A stretch of 60,359 nt of DNA from Sulfuricystis sp964478415. Its GTDB lineage: Bacteria; Pseudomonadota; Gammaproteobacteria; Burkholderiales; Rhodocyclaceae. The notes under the pieces were generated by a model that worked only from the letters and a program-made list of their open reading frames with translations, did not search any database and was not told the origin of the DNA. A program made the translations under genes and the position numbers. The stretch is from the NCBI GenBank assembly GCA_964478415.1, contig CAYZII010000005.1, positions 1-60,359 on the forward strand, read 5' to 3'. Numbering within the stretch: position 1 is the stretch's first letter; the number at the start of each line of letters is the position of its first letter. Positions 7,463-15,531 of this stretch are shown here, in pieces.

Positions 7463-8705
7463 AGCGCAGCGCCTCGGCGGGGTTGACACGGGCAGCGCGC
7501 CAGCTCGGATAGAGCGTGGCCACGACGGTGAGCAGGAACGAAGTCGTCGCGATGATCCAGACATCGGACCAATGCAGATCGGAAGGCAGATCCGAGATGT
7601 AATAGACGTCCTTGGCGAGGAACTGGATGCCGAACAAGTGCTCGATGAAGGGCACCACGGTCTCGACGTTCAGGGCCAGCGCCACGCCGCCGGCCACACC
7701 GAGCAGCAGGCCGATGACGCCGATCAGCGTGCCCTGGATCACGAAGATCGCCATCACGCTGGCGGGAGAGGCGCCCAGGGTGCGCAGGATCGCGATGTCG
7801 GCGCGCTTGTCCTGCACTGTCATCACCAGGGTGGAAACGATGTTGAACGCCGCCACCGCGACGATCAACAGCAGAATCAAGAACATCATGTTCTTTTCGA
7901 TCTGCACCGCGCGGAAGAAATTGGCATGGCTTTTGGTCCAGTCGGTGAGCCGCAGACCCGGCGGCAGCGTGGCGACCAACTCACGCACCACCGTCGGCGC
8001 AGCGAACAGGTCGTTCAGCTTCAGGCGCACGCCGGAGACCGCCTCGTCCATCTGATAGACCTTCTGCGCATCGGCAAGATGCACCAGCGCCAAGCCGCTG
8101 TCGTATTCGAACATGCCGACCTCGAAGATGCCGACCACGGTGAATTGCTTCATGCGCGGCAGCACCGCCGCCGGCGTCACCATGCCTTGCGGCGCGATCA
8201 GCGTCACCTTGTCGCCCGGATAGGCGCGCAGCGCATAGGCGATTTCGCTGCCGAGGATGATGCCGAACTCGCCGGGCTGAAGTGCTTCCAATCGCCCAAC
8301 TTTCATGTGCCGGGCAAAATCGGCCACCTTGTCCTCCTCGCCCGGCAGGATGCCCCGCACCAGCACCCCCTTCACCTGCCCGGCCAGCGAGAGCATCGCC
8401 TGCTGCTGCACGTAGGGCGCGGCAGCAAGCACGCGCGGATGGCCCTGGACGCGTGCCGCCACCGCCTGCCAGTTTTCCAGCGTTCCCTCCTCGCCTATCA
8501 CCTGAACGTGCGAGGCAACCCCAAGGATGCGTGTGCGCAGTTCCTTCTGGAAGCCGTTCATCACCGACAGCACGACGATCAGCGCCGCCACACCCAACGC
8601 GAGGCCGAGCATCGAGATCAACGAGATGAAGGAGATGAAACGGTTGCCGCCGCCCGGCTTCCTCGCCGCCGTGTAGCGCAGGCCGATCAGGGTTTCGAAG
8701 GACAT
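7455..8705 (-). CDS. lolC: Lipoprotein-releasing ABC transporter permease LolC/LolE type
   Basis: A 416-residue FtsX-like permease. The N-terminal MSFETLIGLRYTAARK...NRFISFIS and first membrane helix with the ALIVVLSVMNGFQKELR loop are classic LolC/E features. A large periplasmic domain (about 50-265) follows, then three C-terminal helices and the closing YPSWRAARVNPAEALRYE. Only one permease gene is present with lolD, so the transporter may be a LolC homodimer (LolF-like) rather than a LolC/LolE heterodimer, unless lolE is elsewhere. It is divergent from the mutase-like gene, with a 14-bp palindrome in the 24-bp spacer. Confidence 0.93.
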   Translation of the reverse strand: MSFETLIGLRYTAARKPGGGNRFISFISLISMLGLALGVAALIVVLSVMNGFQKELRTRILGVASHVQVIGEEGTLENWQAVAARVQGHPRVLAAAPYVQQQAMLSLAGQVKGVLVRGILPGEEDKVADFARHMKVGRLEALQPGEFGIILGSEIAYALRAYPGDKVTLIAPQGMVTPAAVLPRMKQFTVVGIFEVGMFEYDSGLALVHLADAQKVYQMDEAVSGVRLKLNDLFAAPTVVRELVATLPPGLRLTDWTKSHANFFRAVQIEKNMMFLILLLIVAVAAFNIVSTLVMTVQDKRADIAILRTLGASPASVMAIFVIQGTLIGVIGLLLGVAGGVALALNVETVVPFIEHLFGIQFLAKDVYYISDLPSDLHWSDVWIIATTSFLLTVVATLYPSWRAARVNPAEALRYE

Positions 8706-8712
8706 GGGGTAA

Positions 8713-8726
8713 GCATGTTAACATGC
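8713..8726. promoter_or_regulatory. Perfect 14-bp palindrome between divergent lolC and mutase-like gene
   Basis: GCATGTTAACATGC is its own reverse complement and fills most of the 24 bp between the lolC start codon (8705) and the ATG at 8730. Its position suggests a dimeric-repressor operator, though it also contains an ATG at 8715 that could be the start of the plus-strand gene. Confidence 0.45.
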
Positions 8727-8729
8727 CTC

Positions 8730-9707
8730 ATGGTGTCGACTTTGCTGGTCCCCGGCTTGCTCCTGCCTGCCGAAATCCTCGAGGCGACGACTTTCGATCT
8801 GCAGGCGCCGGCACTCTCTCTCCTCCTCGGCCGCGGCCGCCGTTCGGAATGGAAAAACGACGCACTCGCCGGACTTTTCGGCCTGACGCAACTGCCTGCC
8901 GCGGCATTGCGCAAACTCGGCGCTGGGGAGACGGCACACGGTGAGTGGCTGTGTCTCGATCCGGTGCACTGGCGGGTCGGCAGCCGCGGGGTGACGCTCG
9001 ACGATCCGGCGCATCTTGCTATCGCCGCCGGCGAAAACGCGGCCCTGCTCGAGGCCGTGGCCCCCCTTTTCGCCGACTGGGGCGCGCTCTCTTCCTCCCG
9101 TCCGGGATGTTGGGAGCTGGCGTTGTCGCAGCCGCTGGCGCTGGAGACGGTTCCATTGCCCGCGGCGATTGGACGGCCAGTCGATGCCGAGTGCCCGGCA
9201 GGGCCAGAGGGACGCGCGCTACGACAGCGTATTTTCGAAGCGCAGATGCTGCTGCATGCCCATCCGGTCAATCGCCGTCGCGAGGAAAACGGTTTGCCGA
9301 CCGTCAACAGCCTTTGGGCGTGGGGCCAAGGCCGTCTGCCGGAGACGACCGCCACCACGCCTTGTTCTGCCATCTGGAGCAGCGATCCCGTGCTCGCCGG
9401 GCTATCCCGCCTGGCGGGTATCCCCTGCCGCCCGCCACCCGAACGTTTCGAGCCGAGCGGCGGAAACACGCTCGTCGTCATCGACAGCCTCGCCACCCCG
9501 GCACGCAGTTTCGATGCGCTCGCCTGGCGCGAGGCCTTGCTCGCCTTCGAGCGCGACTGGATCGAGCCCGCGCTCGACCAGTGTGCCTCGCTGACACTGA
9601 TCGGTCAACGTCTCGCGCCAACGCCGGCCACAGTGGTCTTTCACTGGCGGCGCAGTGACCGATGGCGTTTCTGGCGTCGCTCCCAGCCTTTGAGCGCCCT
9701 CAAATGA
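8730..9707 (+). CDS. Phosphoglycerate-mutase-like (RpfE-type) protein upstream of recJ
   Basis: A 325-residue protein beginning VSTLLVPGLLLPAEIL. It carries AHPVNRRREENGLPTVNSLWAWGQG, characteristic of the betaproteobacterial proteins annotated as 2,3-bisphosphoglycerate-independent phosphoglycerate mutase-like or RpfE type and often found directly before recJ. No full metal-binding set of a true mutase can be recognised by eye, so catalytic activity is doubtful. Start choice is between ATG 8730 and ATG 8715 (MLTCLM...); the latter has GGGG nearby but lies inside a palindrome. It overlaps recJ by 4 bp (ATGA), so the two are translationally coupled. Confidence 0.78.
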   Translation: MVSTLLVPGLLLPAEILEATTFDLQAPALSLLLGRGRRSEWKNDALAGLFGLTQLPAAALRKLGAGETAHGEWLCLDPVHWRVGSRGVTLDDPAHLAIAAGENAALLEAVAPLFADWGALSSSRPGCWELALSQPLALETVPLPAAIGRPVDAECPAGPEGRALRQRIFEAQMLLHAHPVNRRREENGLPTVNSLWAWGQGRLPETTATTPCSAIWSSDPVLAGLSRLAGIPCRPPPERFEPSGGNTLVVIDSLATPARSFDALAWREALLAFERDWIEPALDQCASLTLIGQRLAPTPATVVFHWRRSDRWRFWRRSQPLSALK

Positions 9708-11395
9708 CGCGCATCACGATCCGCCCGGTGCCGCAACGCGCCAGACTGCTGCTCGAACAAGCCGGCGTGCATCCCTTGCTTGCCCGCCTCTATGCGGCAC
9801 GGGGCGTCTGCCATGCCGACGAAATCGATACACAACTCGGCGCCCTGTTGCCACCGGATGGAATGAAAGGCATCGACGCCGCCGCGGTGCTGCTCGCCGA
9901 TGCGGTGATGCGGGAGAAAAAAATCCTGATCGTCGCCGATTACGATTGCGACGGCGCGACGGCCTGCGCGGTGGGCTTGCGCGCCCTGCGGGCGATGGGC
10001 GGCACGGTCGATTATCTGGTGCCGAACCGGCTCACCACCGGCTATGGCCTTTCCCTCGATGTCGTGCGACTGGTCGCGCAAAAGCACCCCGAACTGCTCG
10101 TTACCGTCGATAACGGTATCGCCAGCGTCGAGGGGGTCGCCACAGCGAAACGGCTCGGCATGCAAGTGATCGTCACCGACCATCACCTGCCGGGCCCCGA
10201 ATTGCCCGCCCCAGACGCCCTGGTCGATCCGAACCAGCCGGGCTGCCGTTTTGCCAGCAAGGCGATCGCCGGCGTCGGCGTGATGTTTTACGTGATGCTC
10301 GCCCTGCGCGCCGAACTGCGCCGGCGTGGCCGCTTCGCGGCGCGGTCGGAACCCAATTTGGCCCAGCTGCTCGACCTCGTCGCGCTCGGCACGGTCGCCG
10401 ATGTCGTGCCACTGGACCGCAACAACCGCATTCTCGTCGCCCAAGGGCTGGCGCGCATCCGCCAGCGCCGCGCCTGTGCGGGGATTGCCGCGCTGTTTTC
10501 GGTCGCGGGGCGGGACCCCGCCCGCGCCAGCACCTTCGATCTGGGTTTCGTCATCGGCCCACGGCTCAATGCCGCGGGACGGCTCGCCGACATGAGTCTG
10601 GGCATCGAATGCCTGGTCACCGACGATCCGGCCCGGGCGATGAACATCGCCCAGGCACTCGATGCGATCAACCAGGAGCGCCGTGCGATCGAAGCCGGGA
10701 TGCACGAAACGGCGACCCTACGGCTGGAAGATTTTGCTCATGAAGAACGCGCCAGCGTCACCTTGTTCGACCCTGACTGGCATCAGGGCGTGATTGGCAT
10801 CCTCGCCGGAAAGGTGAAGGAGAAGCTGCATCGCCCGACCTTCGTCTTCGCCCGGGGTGAAGCGGGTGAGCTGAAAGGTTCGGGACGCTCGATCAGTGGC
10901 CTCAACTTGCGCGATGCCCTCGACCTCGTCGCCAAGCAGCGGCCCGGTCTGCTGCTGCGCTTCGGCGGCCATGCCGCAGCCGCGGGACTGACACTGAAAG
11001 AGGACGACCTACCCGAATTCGCAAACCTCTTCGAGCGAGTCGCACGTGCCCTGCTCCCGCCATCGGCACTCACACGCACCCTGGAAACGGATGGCCCGCT
11101 GGAAGCCGCCTATTTCGGCCTGACCACCGCGCGTTTGCTGGAAGATGCAGTGTGGGGGCAAGGCTTTCCTGCCCCGCTGTTCGCCGACGAGTTCGAGGTC
11201 GTCCAGCAACGGCTGATCAAGGGTAAGCATTTGAGGCTGACGCTGAAACAAGGTCGCACCCTGTTCGAAGCGATGCGCTACGCGCATGCAGAAGCGGCAC
11301 CGGAACGCATTCGCGCCGTGTTCCGCCTGGCGATCGACGCATGGCAAGGCGAAGCAAAGGTGCGCCTCGTGATCGAACATTACGAGCCCGTTTGA
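9704..11395 (+). CDS. recJ: Single-stranded-DNA-specific exonuclease RecJ
   Basis: A 563-residue 5'-3' single-strand exonuclease of the DHH superfamily, acting in RecFOR recombination, mismatch and base-excision repair. Visible motifs are ADYDCDGATA (motif I, about 78-87), TVDNGI (motif II), VTDHHLP (motif III, DHH), VDPNQPG and the DHHA1 signature RFGGHAAAAG near 420. The ATG at 9704 overlaps the previous stop by 4 bp and gives the family's normal N-terminus; an upstream ATG at 9662 lies inside the preceding gene. The length matches E. coli RecJ (577) closely. Confidence 0.96.
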   Translation: MTRITIRPVPQRARLLLEQAGVHPLLARLYAARGVCHADEIDTQLGALLPPDGMKGIDAAAVLLADAVMREKKILIVADYDCDGATACAVGLRALRAMGGTVDYLVPNRLTTGYGLSLDVVRLVAQKHPELLVTVDNGIASVEGVATAKRLGMQVIVTDHHLPGPELPAPDALVDPNQPGCRFASKAIAGVGVMFYVMLALRAELRRRGRFAARSEPNLAQLLDLVALGTVADVVPLDRNNRILVAQGLARIRQRRACAGIAALFSVAGRDPARASTFDLGFVIGPRLNAAGRLADMSLGIECLVTDDPARAMNIAQALDAINQERRAIEAGMHETATLRLEDFAHEERASVTLFDPDWHQGVIGILAGKVKEKLHRPTFVFARGEAGELKGSGRSISGLNLRDALDLVAKQRPGLLLRFGGHAAAAGLTLKEDDLPEFANLFERVARALLPPSALTRTLETDGPLEAAYFGLTTARLLEDAVWGQGFPAPLFADEFEVVQQRLIKGKHLRLTLKQGRTLFEAMRYAHAEAAPERIRAVFRLAIDAWQGEAKVRLVIEHYEPV

Positions 11396-11433
11396 CGGGT
11401 AATATGGCCGCTTGCCCCCACAGGAGAGAACGA

Positions 11434-11709
11434 ATGGACAACGAAACGAAGGAACGGCGCATCCTGCGCCTGCTGCGCAAGACCCTCGGCAACATCGTCA
11501 AGGACACCGCCCCCCGTCCTGGACGGCCGAATCCCTTGCAGGAAAGCACCATCGAGGAGATCCGCGGCCTGTTCGCGCTGATTGCCGAACGCGAGCGCGA
11601 GCTGGCCCAAGAAGCGGGCCTGACCTTAAAAGAGCGTCCGTATTTCAGCGACGAACCGCAAAGCACGCAGGTGATCGAGTTTCACCGGCCAACGCGCAAG
11701 CTCAATTAG
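11434..11709 (+). CDS. Small conserved hypothetical protein downstream of recJ
   Basis: A 91-residue, highly charged protein with no signal peptide or membrane segment. It begins MDNETKERRILRLLRKTLG and has a predicted long helix IEEIRGLFALIAERERELAQEAG. Similar small betaproteobacterial proteins are, I believe, sometimes labelled as segregation/condensation protein A, but nothing here resembles true ScpA, which is present at 22963-23814. ATG 11434 is preceded by AGGAGA. It starts 38 bp after recJ and is probably in the same transcript. The function is unknown. Confidence 0.7.
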   Translation: MDNETKERRILRLLRKTLGNIVKDTAPRPGRPNPLQESTIEEIRGLFALIAERERELAQEAGLTLKERPYFSDEPQSTQVIEFHRPTRKLN

Positions 11710-11789
11710 GTAGGTATGCCGCGGCGACGATCATCGGCGCTGGCGGAGCAGCACTTTGCCAACCGCAGCCGATGACTGTCGGCGCAAGC

Positions 11790-12143
11790 TCAGGGCTTGG
11801 CCCGTACGCGGTCGATCAGCTCGGCGAGCCGATGCCTTTCCGAGCTGTTCAGACGCTCGATATTCTTTCTCCACCGGTAAGTCGCATAATTCGCCCGCAC
11901 GTACTCCCAGCCGAGCGGACCATAGGCATCGACACTCGCCTTGAGTTTCGGAACGGCTTCAACGACGCGCTTGAACTGCTCCCAGTTCAAACGTTGCAGG
12001 CGCTGCTCGAGCTCGATGCTCTGCGCCGAAAAACCGGCACGCGCTTCCACGCGCCGGGTTTCCAGCGAGCTCTCCTGTGCCGCAACGAGTGTCGCAGAGC
12101 AGCTTGCAAGCAAGAGGAAGGAAACCGTTCGAATCAGCGCCAC
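11790..12143 (-). CDS. Small exported protein of unknown function
   Basis: About 117 residues with an N-terminal hydrophobic stretch (TVSFLLLASCSATLVAA) that may be a type I signal peptide cut before Gln-Glu-Ser, or a lipobox (LAS-C). The mature part is helical, with LNWEQFKRVVEAVPKLK and a basic, Trp/Tyr-rich C-terminal half; I do not recognise a family. The frame extends to an ATG at 12182, but that codon sits in the loop of the tRNA-Asn terminator hairpin. I therefore prefer the GTG at 12143, although neither has a good ribosome-binding site. It lies downstream of tRNA-Asn on the same strand. Confidence 0.55.
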   Translation of the reverse strand: MALIRTVSFLLLASCSATLVAAQESSLETRRVEARAGFSAQSIELEQRLQRLNWEQFKRVVEAVPKLKASVDAYGPLGWEYVRANYATYRWRKNIERLNSSERHRLAELIDRVRAKP

Positions 12144-12165
12144 GGCAAAGGCTGAGAATGACGGT

Positions 12166-12195
12166 AAAAAGGGCCCGAACATGACTGTCGGGCCC
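12166..12195 (-). terminator. Rho-independent terminator of tRNA-Asn
   Basis: On the minus strand GGGCCCGA, a 9-nt loop, TCGGGCCC and then TTTTT form an intrinsic terminator starting 11 nt past the tRNA CCA end. The 8-bp stem is perfect. Confidence 0.85.
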
Positions 12196-12205
12196 TGGGT
12201 AAAAT

Positions 12206-12281
12206 TGGCTCCCCGAGCTGGGCTCGAACCAGCGACCTGCGGATTAACAGTCCGTCGCTCTACCGACTGAGCTATCGGGGA
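12206..12281 (-). tRNA. tRNA-Asn (GTT)
   Basis: Complete cloverleaf on the minus strand: acceptor TCCCCGA pairing with TCGGGGA, D arm GCTCAGTCGGTAGAGC, anticodon loop CTGTTAA with anticodon GTT, and T arm GCTGG-TTCGAAC-CCAGC. The discriminator is G and CCA is encoded. It has its own near-consensus promoter and terminator, so it is a single-gene unit. Confidence 0.97.
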
Positions 12282-12295
12282 ATTGCGAGCCGCGA

Positions 12296-12324
12296 ATGAT
12301 AGGGACTTCCACGTTTTTCGTCAA
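12296..12324 (-). promoter_or_regulatory. Sigma70-type promoter of tRNA-Asn
   Basis: Minus-strand TTGACG (12319-12324), 17 bp, TATCAT (12296-12301), ending 14 bp before the mature tRNA 5' end. Both hexamers match consensus at five of six positions. Confidence 0.8.
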
Positions 12325-12401
12325 CGCGGAATGCACTAAACTTGCGAGCTGTCACGGATTCATTGCTAAACTTCACTTTTTGCCCACTGGAACAGACCAA
12401 G

Positions 12402-12827
12402 ATGGCTGAAGAATATCTGCTCAAGCAATTCCCTCCCTACGTTCCCAAAAAGGGCGAGGAGTACATGAATCCCTTGCAGCTCGCCCATTTCAAGAAGATG
12501 CTCGAAACCCTGAAGGCCGAGCTGATGGAGGACATCGAAAAGACCGTGCACACGATGCAGGATGAAGCGACGGTCTTTGCCGATCCCAATGATCGTGCCA
12601 GCCAGGAATCGGACATGGCGCTGGAGCTGCGCAACCGCGACCGTGAGCGCAAACTGATCAAGAAGATCGACGAGTCGCTCGCGCGCATCGACAGGGGCGA
12701 ATACGGCTACTGCGAAAGCTGTGGCGTGGAAATCGGTCTGAAGCGCCTCGAAGCCCGCCCTACCGCGACGCTGTGCATCGATTGCAAGGAAATCGAAGAA
12801 CGCCGCGAAAAGCAAATCGCCAAGTAA
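12402..12827 (+). CDS. dksA: RNA polymerase-binding transcription factor DksA
   Basis: A 141-residue protein that enters the RNA polymerase secondary channel and, with ppGpp, adjusts rRNA and amino-acid promoters. The coiled-coil tip motif DPNDRA carries the two Asp and the Ala required for activity (D61, D64, A66), and a four-Cys zinc finger is complete (C104, C107, C125, C128). Start at MAEEYLLKQF (12402) fits the family; the frame is open to 12342. It stands alone: tRNA-Asn diverges upstream and a terminator follows. Confidence 0.96.
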   Translation: MAEEYLLKQFPPYVPKKGEEYMNPLQLAHFKKMLETLKAELMEDIEKTVHTMQDEATVFADPNDRASQESDMALELRNRDRERKLIKKIDESLARIDRGEYGYCESCGVEIGLKRLEARPTATLCIDCKEIEERREKQIAK

Positions 12828-12829
12828 TT

Positions 12830-12891
12830 GGCCATTTGCTTTCAGCATAAGCGAAGGTAAGCGTAGCGGCCTAAGCCAAAAGCAGATGGCC
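12830..12891. repeat. Long imperfect inverted repeat in the dksA 3' region
   Basis: GGCCATTTGCTTT (12830-12842) and AAAGCAGATGGCC (12879-12891) are complementary with one G-T mismatch, enclosing 36 nt. It starts 3 bp after the dksA stop and precedes the terminator, so it would form a long hairpin in the dksA 3' untranslated RNA. Confidence 0.5.
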
Positions 12892-12904
12892 TGACTTAAT
12901 CAGC

Positions 12905-12933
12905 AAAAAAGGACGCCACGGCGTCCTTTTTTT
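12905..12933. terminator. Bidirectional terminator between dksA and pnp
   Basis: AAAAAA-GGACGC-CACG-GCGTCC-TTTTTTT: a 6-bp stem with A-tract on one side and T-tract on the other, located between two convergent genes, so it can end both dksA (plus) and pnp (minus). Confidence 0.88.
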
Positions 12934-12957
12934 GACTGTGAAGCGAAACAGGAAGAA

Positions 12958-15072
12958 TTATTGCACAGCCGATGTCTCGCTGGCTTTTTCGGGTTGGAGC
13001 GCCTTCATCGACAGACGCACACGTCCCTTGTCGTCCATTTCGATCACTTTGACGCGGATGGTCTGGCCTTCCTTCAGGTAGTCGGAAACGGCATTCACCC
13101 GTTCGTTGGCGATCTGCGAAATGTGTAGCAAGCCGTCCTTGCCTGGCAGAATCTCTACGATCGCGCCGAAATCCAACAGGCGCAGCACGACTCCCTCGTA
13201 GACCTTGCCGACCTCGACTTCGGCGGTGATGTCTTCGATGCGCTTCTTGGCCACCTGGGCGGCCTCGGCATTCACCGAGGAGATGGTCACGGTGCCGTCA
13301 TCCTCGATGTCGATCGTGCAGCCGGTTTCCTCGGTCAATGCCCGGATCGTCGCGCCACCCTTGCCGATCAGGTCACGAATCTTCTCCGGGTTGATCTTCA
13401 TCGTGATCATGCGCGGCGCATAACTGGAGACTTCCTGACGCGGTGCGGCCATCGCCGCTTCCATGAGGTCGAGGATGTGCAGGCGCGCCTCCTTCGCCTG
13501 GGCGAGCGCCACCTGCATGATCTCCTTGGTGATGCCCTGGATCTTGATGTCCATCTGCAAGGCAGTGACGCCATTACGCGTGCCGGCCACCTTGAAGTCC
13601 ATGTCGCCGAGGTGATCCTCGTCGCCGAGGATGTCGGTGAGCACGGCGAAGCGGTTGCCCTCCTTGATCAAGCCCATCGCGATGCCGGCAACATGCGCCT
13701 TGAGCGGCACGCCGGCATCCATCAGCGACAACGATCCTCCGCATACCGTGGCCATCGACGATGAGCCGTTCGATTCGGTGATTTCGGACACGACGCGCAT
13801 CGAGTAGCTGAATTCCTCGGCGGAAGGAAGCACGGCAGTCAGCGCGCGTTTGGCAAGCCGGCCGTGACCGATTTCACGACGCTTCGGGCTACCGATGCGA
13901 CCAGTTTCGCCGGTGGCGAAGGGCGGCATGTTGTAATGGAGCATGAAGCGCTCGCGATACTCGCCATGCAGCGCATCGATGATCTGCTCGTCGCGGCTGG
14001 TGCCGAGTGTAGTGATGACGAGCGCCTGGGTCTCGCCGCGGGTGAACAGCACGGAACCGTGGGTGCGTGGCAGCACGCCGGTGCGGATCGTGATCGGACG
14101 CACGGTACGGGTATCGCGGCCATCGATGCGCGGCTCGCCATTGAGAATCTGCGAACGGACGATCTTCGCCTCGAGTTCGAAAATCAGATTGCCGACGGTG
14201 ATCGCATCCGGCGCCCCTTCCCCCTGGCAGAGGGTTTCGATTACACGGTTGGCGATTTCGCGGCAACGCTGGGTGCGCGCCTGCTTGCTGGTGATGCGAT
14301 AGGCTTCGCGCAGCTCGTTTTCCGCCAGTTCCGCGACCTTGGCGATCAGCGCTTCGTCCTTGGCAGGGGGCTGCCAGTTCCATTCCGGCTTGCCGGCGAC
14401 TTCGACCAGCTCGTTGATCGCCTGGATGGCGGTTTGCATCTGTTCGTGGCCGAACACCACGGCACCGAGCATCACGTCTTCCGGCAATTGTTGGGCTTCC
14501 GACTCGACCATCAGCACGGCACTTTGCGTGCCGGCGACGACCAGGTCGAGCTGGCTGTCGAACAATTGGGTGCGGGTCGGATTCAGCACGTACTGGCCGT
14601 CGATGTAGCCGACGCGGGCGGCACCGATCGGGCCATTGAAGGGAATGCCCGAGATGGCCAGCGCGGCGGAAGCGGCGAGCATCGCCGGGATATCCGGATC
14701 GATTTCGGGATTCGACGACAGCACATGGACGATGACTTGCACTTCGTTATAGAAGCCGTCCGGGAACAACGGCCGCAGCGGACGGTCGATCAGCCGCGAG
14801 GTCAGCGTCTCCTTCTCGGAAGGACGCCCTTCGCGCTTGAAAAAGCCACCGGGAATGCGGCCGGCGGCATAGACCTTCTCGACGTAATCGACGGTGAGCG
14901 GGAAGAAATCCTGCCCTGCCTTGACCTCGTCTTTGGCGACGACGGTGGCAAGCACGACGGTCTCATCCACATTCACCACGACGGCACCGGTGGCCTGGCG
15001 GGCGATTTCGCCGGTTTCCATCGTCACCGTATGGGCGCCGTAAGTGAAACTTTTCTTGATGGGTGTGAGCAC
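12958..15072 (-). CDS. pnp: Polyribonucleotide nucleotidyltransferase (PNPase)
   Basis: A 704-residue phosphorolytic 3'-5' exoribonuclease, degradosome component and RNA-decay enzyme. Two RNase PH domains (about 10-230 and 310-545, the second with the FMLHYNMPPFATGE stretch) flank an alpha-helical linker. They are followed by a KH domain (IRDLIGKGGATIR) and an S1 domain (VYEGVVLRLLDFGAIVEI). Start is a GTG at 15072 with AAGGA seven bases upstream, giving VLTPIKKSFTYG. It follows rpsO by 90 bp in the conserved rpsO-pnp order. The intervening RNA has a hairpin that may be a processing site. Confidence 0.96.
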   Translation of the reverse strand: MLTPIKKSFTYGAHTVTMETGEIARQATGAVVVNVDETVVLATVVAKDEVKAGQDFFPLTVDYVEKVYAAGRIPGGFFKREGRPSEKETLTSRLIDRPLRPLFPDGFYNEVQVIVHVLSSNPEIDPDIPAMLAASAALAISGIPFNGPIGAARVGYIDGQYVLNPTRTQLFDSQLDLVVAGTQSAVLMVESEAQQLPEDVMLGAVVFGHEQMQTAIQAINELVEVAGKPEWNWQPPAKDEALIAKVAELAENELREAYRITSKQARTQRCREIANRVIETLCQGEGAPDAITVGNLIFELEAKIVRSQILNGEPRIDGRDTRTVRPITIRTGVLPRTHGSVLFTRGETQALVITTLGTSRDEQIIDALHGEYRERFMLHYNMPPFATGETGRIGSPKRREIGHGRLAKRALTAVLPSAEEFSYSMRVVSEITESNGSSSMATVCGGSLSLMDAGVPLKAHVAGIAMGLIKEGNRFAVLTDILGDEDHLGDMDFKVAGTRNGVTALQMDIKIQGITKEIMQVALAQAKEARLHILDLMEAAMAAPRQEVSSYAPRMITMKINPEKIRDLIGKGGATIRALTEETGCTIDIEDDGTVTISSVNAEAAQVAKKRIEDITAEVEVGKVYEGVVLRLLDFGAIVEILPGKDGLLHISQIANERVNAVSDYLKEGQTIRVKVIEMDDKGRVRLSMKALQPEKASETSAVQ

Positions 15073-15124
15073 TGGAATGTCCTTTGGATGTGAAACACCT
15101 GATATGCCAACAGAATTACTGGCA

Positions 15125-15158
15125 GCAACCAGCGCAGCAGGTGCAAATCCTGCGTTGC
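15125..15158 (-). other. Candidate processing hairpin in the rpsO-pnp spacer
   Basis: Inner stem GCAGG/CCTGC with a 7-nt loop and an outer GCAAC/GTTGC stem with an asymmetric bulge, just past the rpsO stop. In enterobacteria RNase III cuts a hairpin in this same spacer to start PNPase autoregulation; here it is only a positional analogy. Confidence 0.35.
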
Positions 15159-15162
15159 AGTA

Positions 15163-15432
15163 TTACTTGCGCAGGCCGAGACGGTCGATCAGCTGGCGAT
15201 AGCTGTCGGCGTTCTTGCGTTTCAGGTAGTCGAGCAGCTTGCGACGCTGGCTGACCATCTTGAGCAGGCCGCGGCGGGAATGGTGATCCTTGACGTGGGT
15301 CTTGAAGTGTTCGGTCAGGTCGTTGATACGCGCGGTAAGCAGCGCGATCTGCACTTCGGGAGAGCCGGTGTCGCCTTGGGAACGCTGGAATTCGCTGACG
15401 ATCTTTGCCTTGTCGGCAGTGGAAATGGCCAT
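15163..15432 (-). CDS. rpsO: 30S ribosomal protein S15
   Basis: An 89-residue S15, exactly the usual size. It contains GDTGSPEVQIALLTARI, the 16S-rRNA-binding loop HFKTHVKDHHSRRGLL and MVSQRRKLLDYL. It binds the central domain of 16S rRNA and nucleates the platform. The start MAISTADKAKIV at 15432 is the family's normal N-terminus; an upstream in-frame start at 15447 would add five residues. It has its own TATAAT about 90 bp upstream, giving a leader long enough for S15 autoregulation, and leads into pnp. Confidence 0.97.
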   Translation of the reverse strand: MAISTADKAKIVSEFQRSQGDTGSPEVQIALLTARINDLTEHFKTHVKDHHSRRGLLKMVSQRRKLLDYLKRKNADSYRQLIDRLGLRK

Positions 15433-15520
15433 GGTTTTATCTCTCAAACACTGGGTTGATGAAACGGCTGCGGCCCCGGTTTGATAGAGCGCGACAGCCG
15501 TGGAACATAAAGCTGTTGAA

Positions 15521-15526
15521 TTATAT
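15521..15526 (-). promoter_or_regulatory. -10 box of a promoter for rpsO-pnp
   Basis: Minus-strand perfect TATAAT just after the truB stop, leaving an untranslated leader of about 80 nt before rpsO. The -35 region (TGATTG at 17-bp spacing) is weak. Confidence 0.55.
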
Positions 15527-15531
15527 ACGAA

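Noticed and set aside
7269..8714. Long plus-strand open frame antisense to lolD and lolC, continuous with the mutase-like gene
   Set aside because: The antisense part has Arg/His/Gln-rich nonsense composition typical of GC-rich shadow frames; only the part after 8715 resembles a protein.
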